Assembly: GCA_964642165.1 (NCBI GenBank)
Contig: CAZXOC010000107.1
Coordinates: forward strand, 1-22,095
Direction of reading: 5' to 3'
Origin: CAYRVX01 sp964642165
GTDB lineage: Bacteria; Planctomycetota; Phycisphaerae; SM23-33
Length of the DNA: 22,095 nt
Part shown: in pieces, positions 21,101-22,095 of the stretch
Numbering within the stretch: position 1 is the first letter of the stretch
How the letters are laid out: every line of letters starts with the position of its first letter
Made by a program: the position numbers and the translations under genes
The notes under the pieces: generated by a model
What the model was told of the DNA's origin: nothing
The model's input: the letters and a program-made list of their open reading frames with translations, nothing else
The model's database searches: none

Positions 21101-22095
21101 TGGAAGACGTCCGACACGTCCAGCAGCTCGATCTTCGTCACGAACCCGTTGCAGTTCGTCTCCCGGACCGTCACCCCACGGGCGATGACCGGCGTATCGT
21201 AGCCGACGGTGACATGCTCCACGTCGGCGTCTGCCGATGAGGACGCCCATGCCGTGCTGGCGTTTCCGTAAGCAAGCGTGTTCGGCGCGCCCAACGTCTG
21301 CGCCGCGGACCAGCCGGCTGTGCTGTACTGCGAGCTGAAATCGATGACCGTGTCGGCCCATCGGGTCGCTGGCGCTTCGTCCCCGGCGGTCACATCGAAC
21401 GTCCCGGCCAGCACCGAGATGCCGTCGCTGCTGCCGGCCCCGTCGGCGATCGACAGGCCCCCGCCAAGGAAGGAAACGCCGTCGAGGACGAGATCATCGG
21501 CGTTGTCGACCACGAGCGCCGGCCCGCCGCCGGACCAGGACAGGACCGCACCGTTCGGCGAGCCCAGGATCAAGGCGCCGCTATCGTTGAGAACGGTCTG
21601 GCCGACGTAGGTGCCCGTGTCGACCAGCACCACGTCGCCGGCTCCGGGAGTGACGGCCGCGTACAGACCCCCGAGCGTCGCCTTCGGGCTGCCGGGCGTC
21701 AGGCCCGTGCCGCCGGTGTCGTCGCCGGCGGCCGTCGTGTAGACGTTGTCCGTCAGGTCCGCGTCGCCCGCGACGTTCACGTAGTAGACGTTGCTCACGT
21801 CGAACGCGTTGTGACGGACGTAGATCTCCGGCCCGCCGGACTCCTGGACGGCCAGCGGCCAGGCCACCGGCGTGGTGTCGGTCCAGGCCGCCAGCGGATG
21901 CCCGGTGCTGTCGATCGCCAGGGCAAGTGAGTCGGCGTCGCCAAGGGTCCGGCTGATGCCGCCGAAGCCCGCGTCGCCGGGGATTTCCTCGGCCCACTCG
22001 CCCCCGCCCCAAGTGCGGACGTACGCGTCCACGCTCTCGCCGGAGCGGGCGGCCAGGCGGTTGTCCAGCCAGCCGAGGACGACCGTGCCGTCGGC
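9190..22095 (-). CDS. giant secreted multidomain beta-helix protein with dockerin, partial (5' end outside window)
   Basis: At least 4301 residues; the frame runs off the right edge without a start, so signal peptide and N-terminus are not seen. Order from the N-terminal side: a propeller-like fragment; five parallel beta-helix modules, each opened by a YYV-D-type strand, a 'TASGDN-SGTDP' loop and a 'PGD-V-VDTG-Y' strand (DUF1565/NosD-like) and followed by dozens of 'N-IY-N-TGI' coils (PbH1 repeats); linkers of the 'SPNGSEK' Kre9-like type between modules; a discoidin-like and a CBM-like insertion in module 1; a PA14 domain after module 3; two Big_5-type Ig domains; a dockerin; and an Ala/Pro/Glu-rich tail. 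Such proteins are exported; beta-helices of this kind bind or cleave polysaccharide or act as adhesins. No lyase active site could be identified. It lies upstream of a glycan-assembly gene group on the same strand. Two internal segments are identical over 669 bp. Confidence 0.9.
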   Translation of the reverse strand, partial: ADGTVVLGWLDNRLAARSGESVDAYVRTWGGGEWAEEIPGDAGFGGISRTLGDADSLALAIDSTGHPLAAWTDTTPVAWPLAVQESGGPEIYVRHNAFDVSNVYYVNVAGDADLTDNVYTTAAGDDTGGTGLTPGSPKATLGGLYAAVTPGAGDVVLVDTGTYVGQTVLNDSGALILGSPNGAVLSWSGGGPALVVDNADDLVLDGVSFLGGGLSIADGAGSSDGISVLAGTFDVTAGDEAPATRWADTVIDFSSQYSTAGWSAAQTLGAPNTLAYGNASTAWASSSADADVEHVTVGYDTPVIARGVTVRETNCNGFVTKIELLDVSDVFHTVWEATDPSLPGQPVDFLVTFALTTYAVKAVRVTIDTTHVMGGWEEIDAIALHRGEPSALSAEGGSGLVVAHNTFSGGTTVVHLAGTTGATLHGNTMSDGETGVLVEGAAADTAGLLVEQNAISGMTAVGIHWNDVGGDAEVVDNLLTDNETGIHVAASMAGGVIRGNDVSGGTTALRYEAPAHVEGNAFHGATTGAVVVGDLGDNGETTPNEIFDNATGVQLTGTIQLNRVYENTLGVTGSGTLGALSHDRTNEIFDNDTGVSGFAGDVRFNRIHGNTTGIIPVGGTKVHENVLWDNVNYGILIAGVADVQVRNNTIDAATGDAIRLEGGASDVTIVGNILWARSGYDLYVANDSQAGFWSDYNDLHASETGKLVWWTRPFDDLLDWQEDVWAYDLHSVGRTDPNPTWSDPRFIDPARGDFRVHSPVGGLLRTSPTIGTGDPAMDLRLRPGLYPNALVNPGFEGDLTGWDANAQAGLRSSNPSPYEEGSYFFAGATATGWAEQVVDLVAAGWTEGQIDAGLARALFGGRARSYNQSPFDRGSIELAFLDDGGTETGDAIVLSASNRADRWEHLWAEESIPAGTRSLRYRFTAIRQSGSNNDAYLDAAYLYTFEAAELPRQGAYGNVPGAVAAPEATIQLTFPWLYTDWENFKPREITWKTHGDTGGSAVRIELWQDNAGGPAYLLTIAEATPDDGAFRWIPFNDSGILPDTHDLRVEVRLVDEPWVSDQSVEPFSVPEETFTFYVDDASDTQDQYTPGAIGDNRNTGRVATAPKPNPLNILRIYTIDASDTLYVDTGQYPLLRTIVLSSDVTIADDEGFVMTGPDPLLPDFDGGLAEYVTAIPGNDGQDLIELHAAENVRIRHHTLTGGRHGIYAHDNSPRLTGFALVTRNSAGNGIYVTGGSYADSLEQITTFGHPGSGQYGIFIEGGAGGILRDVEAYDNSTGIYVTNTSSLTLEDVLSRDNTYHGVYLYRPGDDVRLERIEAHGHGRYGVYVEDSSSVTFQDIEAYDNGWTGLWVRSNQLDGDNVTAYRNGTGTYLYDKSSGTYGTVTNVVAYDNTKGIHLDYYVSLSGGAAFGNSGDGIHVDPYGYGYVDDMDVYENGRGIYLCYGEVTNSRIYGNGGDGILADYSTARVRGSTIYGNDRGIVFTNAQGSVELTNNLIYGNASGGVKLDGALRSSTGSVEVVNNTIHEPDGDAIHLTGSTRNVHLRNNILVSGGYGVYVASTAQTGFTGNFNLFHAIDGGNVGFWQGTRSTLEAWRFATFLDDDSLSADPLFVDAAGADFHLSSTVASYHGGDWLPDPEHSPAIDRADAADPFDNETDPNGGYRNLGAYGNTLQASRSPTEYVLVISPNGGELWAQTTDQTIKWRSAGVTGNVDIYYSSNNGGAWAELISNTANDAEWVWQSISRGMPVSDQYLIRIRSSDDHDVADESDAVFSVTEPISWYYVDDDSDENDEYTPGVTGDDSHSGLDPLLPKASVFAILDRYDLNPGDIIFVDTGVYDVTANILIEYEDSGVTILGPTAISRQALLQRGNTGSGNYVFQLDNAHHVTIKYLSMTGAYIGLRADNASTHLTLDANTLFDNNHRGLAIADYASSDATIVNNIFYGTIGNEGTDQETGAVSYGADPIVRDNRAYHVGGREDYGFYFKNIGTGVFTGNVAYGNQDTGLWVSGAQLTVTGNTSHDNATGIHVDDTHSGMYSDVSDNEVYNNATGIKTEGYDDVHDNDVHDNSGTGIRGEHSDWRTIRDNEVYRNANGIVLVRGLASGNRVWGHSNAGLYAGDYGLEFVANISYGNKYGAYVQNAHYGAVTFRNNLIYDNTYRGFEADHARVNNQYLDLINNTIYETSSDAVHIRNGSQHVHLRNNILYSESGYELYVADDSQVGFAGDYNLFQYDGSGDFLYWQRDFASGLDWSLELGFDVHSRVADPMFVDPVGANGIVGVFDPGLAASYYGNEDLSGEPVLERLDEQINFDWSYASPGTDVPSDHFSARWEGYIYIPADGDWTLYASTNDGERLFFDGVPVPVIDQWDWNNAEESYTAAGLTPGWYPIVYEMHEATSRAYATLRWEGPDVPKQIVPRWNLSREQWVGDFGQDDDLHLMSTHGSWHGGTWAADAADSPGIDAGDLADAFGDEPDGPGEEPPYSNGDRINLGAYGNTPEASKSPASYIQVLSPNGSEKLRVGEGTTIIWRTAEAGTWVDVYFSANGDADWDLLAEKVFNDGNFGWNPDTVTDEALIRIVDASDPGVMGESDSVFVIGPAGNDYYINIPDDVDLSDNEYTTASGDNTNSGTDPAAPMASLRAMLAAHDLEPGDTVWIDTGWYDLVATAEVTAADAGITIRGPADPEEEGHVATLDRNNSAFNTLQLTDADDTTIRDLSLTGGANGLRLGSGSERVTIDHITPYDNRDNGLYILDDGSEYVTITNSTFYGTMGNANTDQNNGINLNGWYPTVTGNVFYHVGGSTGYGAYLSGTQTATVSDNEAYSNSSTGIWLRAGQMTVHGNVIHDNGTGLYVDDTDGAVYGDVYDNEVYSNATGIKTEGYDDVHDNDVHDNSGTGIRGEHSDWRTIRDNEVYRNANGIVLVRGLASGNRVWGHSNAGLYAGDYGLEFVANISYGNKYGAYVQNAHYGAVTFRNNLIYDNTYRGFEADHARVNNQYLDLINNTIYETSSDAVHIRNGSQHVHLRNNILYSESGYELYVADDSQVGFAGDYNLFQYDGSGDFLYWQRDFASGLDWSLELGFDVHSRVADPMFVDPDGADDVLGYAEATDEDFGADDDFHVQSTDGSYHGGDWLPDAQDSPGIDAGDLADAFGNEPDGPGEEPPYSNGGRINLGAYGNTEQASRSPAAWIQVLSPNGSEKHRLDEAVVITWRSGGAGALVDILFSEDSGGSWAPLAPGVFNDGDFAWNAHTITDEALIQVVDAGDPAIADESDNVFVIGPSGNDYFINIPDDPDPADNEYTTASGDNRNSGTDPDYPMASLRALLSAYDLQPGDVVWIDTGRYEMVATAEITAADAGITIRGPEDLLEEDHVATLDRNHYSFPVISLNDADAVVIRDVSLTGGNRGIYASGGSSYLTVYSVTAYDNRDDGVYIADDPSDYATITGSTFYGTMGSGNTDQETGLEVYGFHPTVTDNVAYHVGGSHGTGIYVYGTSTATVTGNEAYNNSTGISVRAGQFTVSGNESHDNSTTGIALNDTSEAVYSEVFDNDAHHNATGMSSYGYENIHDNEVHDNTGTGIWADSGAQRDIHNNEIYRNNHGVHVKKGRVTHNRIYFNASNGVRASYYNVTIADNSIYGNSTGVYVDMYDQTATIQSNLIYDNESFGIQVVNTSLYHDGTDVFNNTIHQNVGTGLSVQHNHPTRVYNNIVWINGGYGVDVSSAAADEYEGDYNNIYRHSERDAKVGLWAGTDQITLADWRLASGQDTHSLSVDPEFIDINGADNLLGWEGEPYHADGGRDDNFHLVGGSPVIDAALSDLPPDIEIAPVSDRDGLLRHDDLGTTNTGAGVFRYFDIGCYEFQGSTNDTTPPTVLLVSPLPPEGETTDAAFTSIIVTFSEPMEFTSATSPDNYELLGSGGDGDFGDGGEVEIDLAIDYTFGTQDVTLSWGGELLPTDWYRLTLFGTAAFLVDLAGIKLDGDDDGVAGGDYVRTFAVDYGPPQVVELIMNEDGELPAEMVSLTAVFNEPVTAAAGALSLHNDTDDEDVDLTAATFVHVPNSDRARWDLAGADIPYGRWYSATLAPGMITDSTGGQLDGDADGMPGGNYVATFFVAIPGDANLDRAVNYLDYMIVKTSYGTGDEWAEGDFDGSGTVERSDVMTMRSQFGVSVPLAAPAPADEPDSPAEEPTDRPEPAGSTPPEASTAQDEAAAEGAALAVEAIPAADTAVLLFDAPREAPPIAATVADDPVAADPLAVGALAWTTGPSPSGSRAAEPVPPALRSKAPIEIGEDGIAASGLTEDMLDALATSQPLGSVI
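9638..9797 (-). other. giant protein: dockerin-type calcium-binding domain
   Basis: PGDANLDRAVNYLDYMIVK and GDFDGSGTVERSDVMTM form the two Ca-binding loop-helix units of a type I dockerin: Asp/Asn at loop positions 1, 3 and 5, and Asp at 12. Such domains bind cohesins in cellulosomes; in planctomycetes they are common in large secreted proteins without a known scaffold. Here the dockerin is followed by a 149-residue tail instead of ending the protein. Confidence 0.75.
9798..10545 (-). other. giant protein: two Big_5-type Ig-like domains
   Basis: First domain (about 10150-10545): DTTPPTVLLVSPLPP, then IIVTFSEPMEF, and an end at GVAGGDYVRTFAVDYGPP. Second (about 9798-10150): PPQVVELIMNEDGE, SLTAVFNEPV, and an end at GMPGGNYVATFFVAIPGD. 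The pattern 'V.F.EPM' with a following 'Y.L' strand is the usual Big_5 signature. These act as spacers near the cell-proximal or dockerin end. Confidence 0.65.
10546..12283 (-). other. giant protein: beta-helix module 5
   Basis: It opens with DYFINIPDDPDPADNEYTT, mirrors module 4 through 'VWIDTGRYEMVATAEITAA', and ends with 'IDAALSDLPPDIEIAPVSDR' and the closing strand FDIGCYEFQGS. There is no SPNG linker; it is followed directly by the Ig-like domains. Confidence 0.65.
12623..12665. repeat. 43-bp perfect repeat in the linker, copy in module 4
   Basis: Identical to 14660-14702, offset 2037 (in frame). It encodes the PDGPGEEPPYSNG linker. The different offset from the 669-bp repeat (2460) reflects the PA14 domain, present in only one module. 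Confidence 0.85.
12839..13507. repeat. 669-bp perfect direct repeat, copy in module 4
   Basis: Identical, base by base as compared line against line, to 15299-15967, at an offset of 2460 bases (820 codons, in frame). It encodes 223 residues of beta-helix coils from about TGIKTEGYDDVHDN to VADPMFVDP. Identity ends abruptly on both sides. Confidence 0.95.
14660..14702. repeat. 43-bp perfect repeat in the linker, copy in module 3
   Basis: Partner of 12623-12665, in the linker after the PA14 domain of module 3. Confidence 0.85.
14860..15275 (-). other. giant protein: PA14 domain insertion
   Basis: About 140 residues with the PA14 hallmarks: GLAASYYGNEDLSGEPV at the start, INFDWSY, FSARWEGYIYIPADGDWTLY, then 'STNDGERLFFDGVPV' and a closing YATLRWEGP strand. 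PA14 domains bind carbohydrate in adhesins and glycosidases. It sits between the 'DPMFVDP' end of the beta-helix and the 'DLHLMSTHGSWHGG' linker, exactly where module 4 has only a short spacer. Confidence 0.8.
15299..15967. repeat. 669-bp perfect direct repeat, copy in module 3
   Basis: Partner of 12839-13507. On the low-coordinate side it adjoins the PA14 insertion, which is absent from the other copy. On the high-coordinate side the two modules diverge at once, through many synonymous and non-synonymous changes. Confidence 0.95.
16768..18882 (-). other. giant protein: beta-helix module 2 plus SPNG linker
   Basis: It opens with FYVDDASDTQDQYTPG, then DTLYVDTGQYPL, and a long series of coils of the 'GIYV-N-S-L-DV-ayDN' pattern. 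It ends with 'AYGNTLQASRSP' and an SPNGGELW linker (about 16770-17060) carrying the IKWRS strand typical of Kre9/Ser-Thr-rich anchor domains. Confidence 0.6.
18883..21797 (-). other. giant protein: beta-helix module 1 with discoidin-like and CBM-like insertions
   Basis: It opens with YYVNVAGDADLTDN (from about 21795). A discoidin (F5/8 type C)-like block, with WSAAQTLGAPNT, ASSSADADVEHVTVGYDTPV and a VKAVRVTIDT strand, interrupts the helix at about 20935-21400. Beta-helix coils follow to about 20050. A jelly-roll-like block starting NPGFEGDLTGW (about 19270-19735) resembles carbohydrate-binding modules, and a diverged Kre9-like linker (about 18890-19250) closes the module. Insertions of sugar-binding type fit a polysaccharide-facing protein. 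Confidence 0.55.
21795..22095 (-). other. giant protein: propeller-like N-terminal fragment
   Basis: The visible start reads ADGTVVLGWLDNRLAARSGE, then DAYVRTWGGGEW and later GHPLAAWTD and EIYVRHN. These look like blades of a sialidase/WD-type propeller in which 'VLGWLDN' and 'IYVRxWxG' strands alternate. At least one and a half blades are inside the window; the rest lies outside. The domain call rests on pattern only. Confidence 0.45.

Overview
The window is high-GC bacterial DNA that looks planctomycete-like (Phycisphaerae or a related, possibly uncultured, lineage). The grounds are a very large beta-helix surface protein carrying a dockerin-type calcium-binding segment, Tat-exported and lipoprotein hydrolases of planctomycete style, and the general codon use. 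This assignment is inference from family resemblance; no rRNA or marker gene is present.

Left part (1-1361): a tetrameric-type cytidine deaminase gene on the minus strand (115-501). It is followed by a decayed stretch holding two minus-strand pseudogene fragments. One is a small zinc-ribbon protein (662-828), frameshifted at a run of nine G and with its second cysteine pair lost. The other is the tail of a ParB-like/phage-type protein (887-1207). Several perfect or near-perfect hairpins lie in the same stretch. I read it as the remains of a prophage or other mobile element.

Middle part (1362-5511), plus strand: a lipoprotein-type class I glutamine amidotransferase-like hydrolase (peptidase C26/PuuD-like), then a Tat-signal protein that joins an M14/AstE-like zinc deacylase to a BPL_N-type gatase domain. 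After a repeat-rich intergenic region with a minus-strand tRNA-Pro(UGG) and its promoter comes an aldose-1-epimerase-like (mutarotase-fold) protein. The first two suggest hydrolysis of gamma-glutamyl, N-acyl or amide compounds outside the cytoplasm; the exact substrate is unknown.

Right part (5527-22095), all minus strand: a giant secreted protein of at least 4301 residues whose 5' end lies beyond the window, then a nucleotide-sugar epimerase/decarboxylase, a bacterial sugar transferase, an ATP-grasp ligase and a HAD phosphatase. The last four are closely packed and form a likely glycan-assembly operon: a modified nucleotide sugar is made, the first sugar phosphate is put on the lipid carrier, and a ligase and phosphatase probably tailor a building block. 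Their position behind the giant protein suggests, but does not prove, a joint role at the cell surface.

The giant protein is made of five beta-helix modules joined by Kre9/'SPNG'-type linkers, with discoidin-like, CBM-like and PA14 insertions, two Big_5-type Ig domains, a dockerin and a low-complexity tail. Two of its modules share a 669-bp block that is identical base for base, inside otherwise diverged repeats. This is the most striking sequence-level observation in the window.
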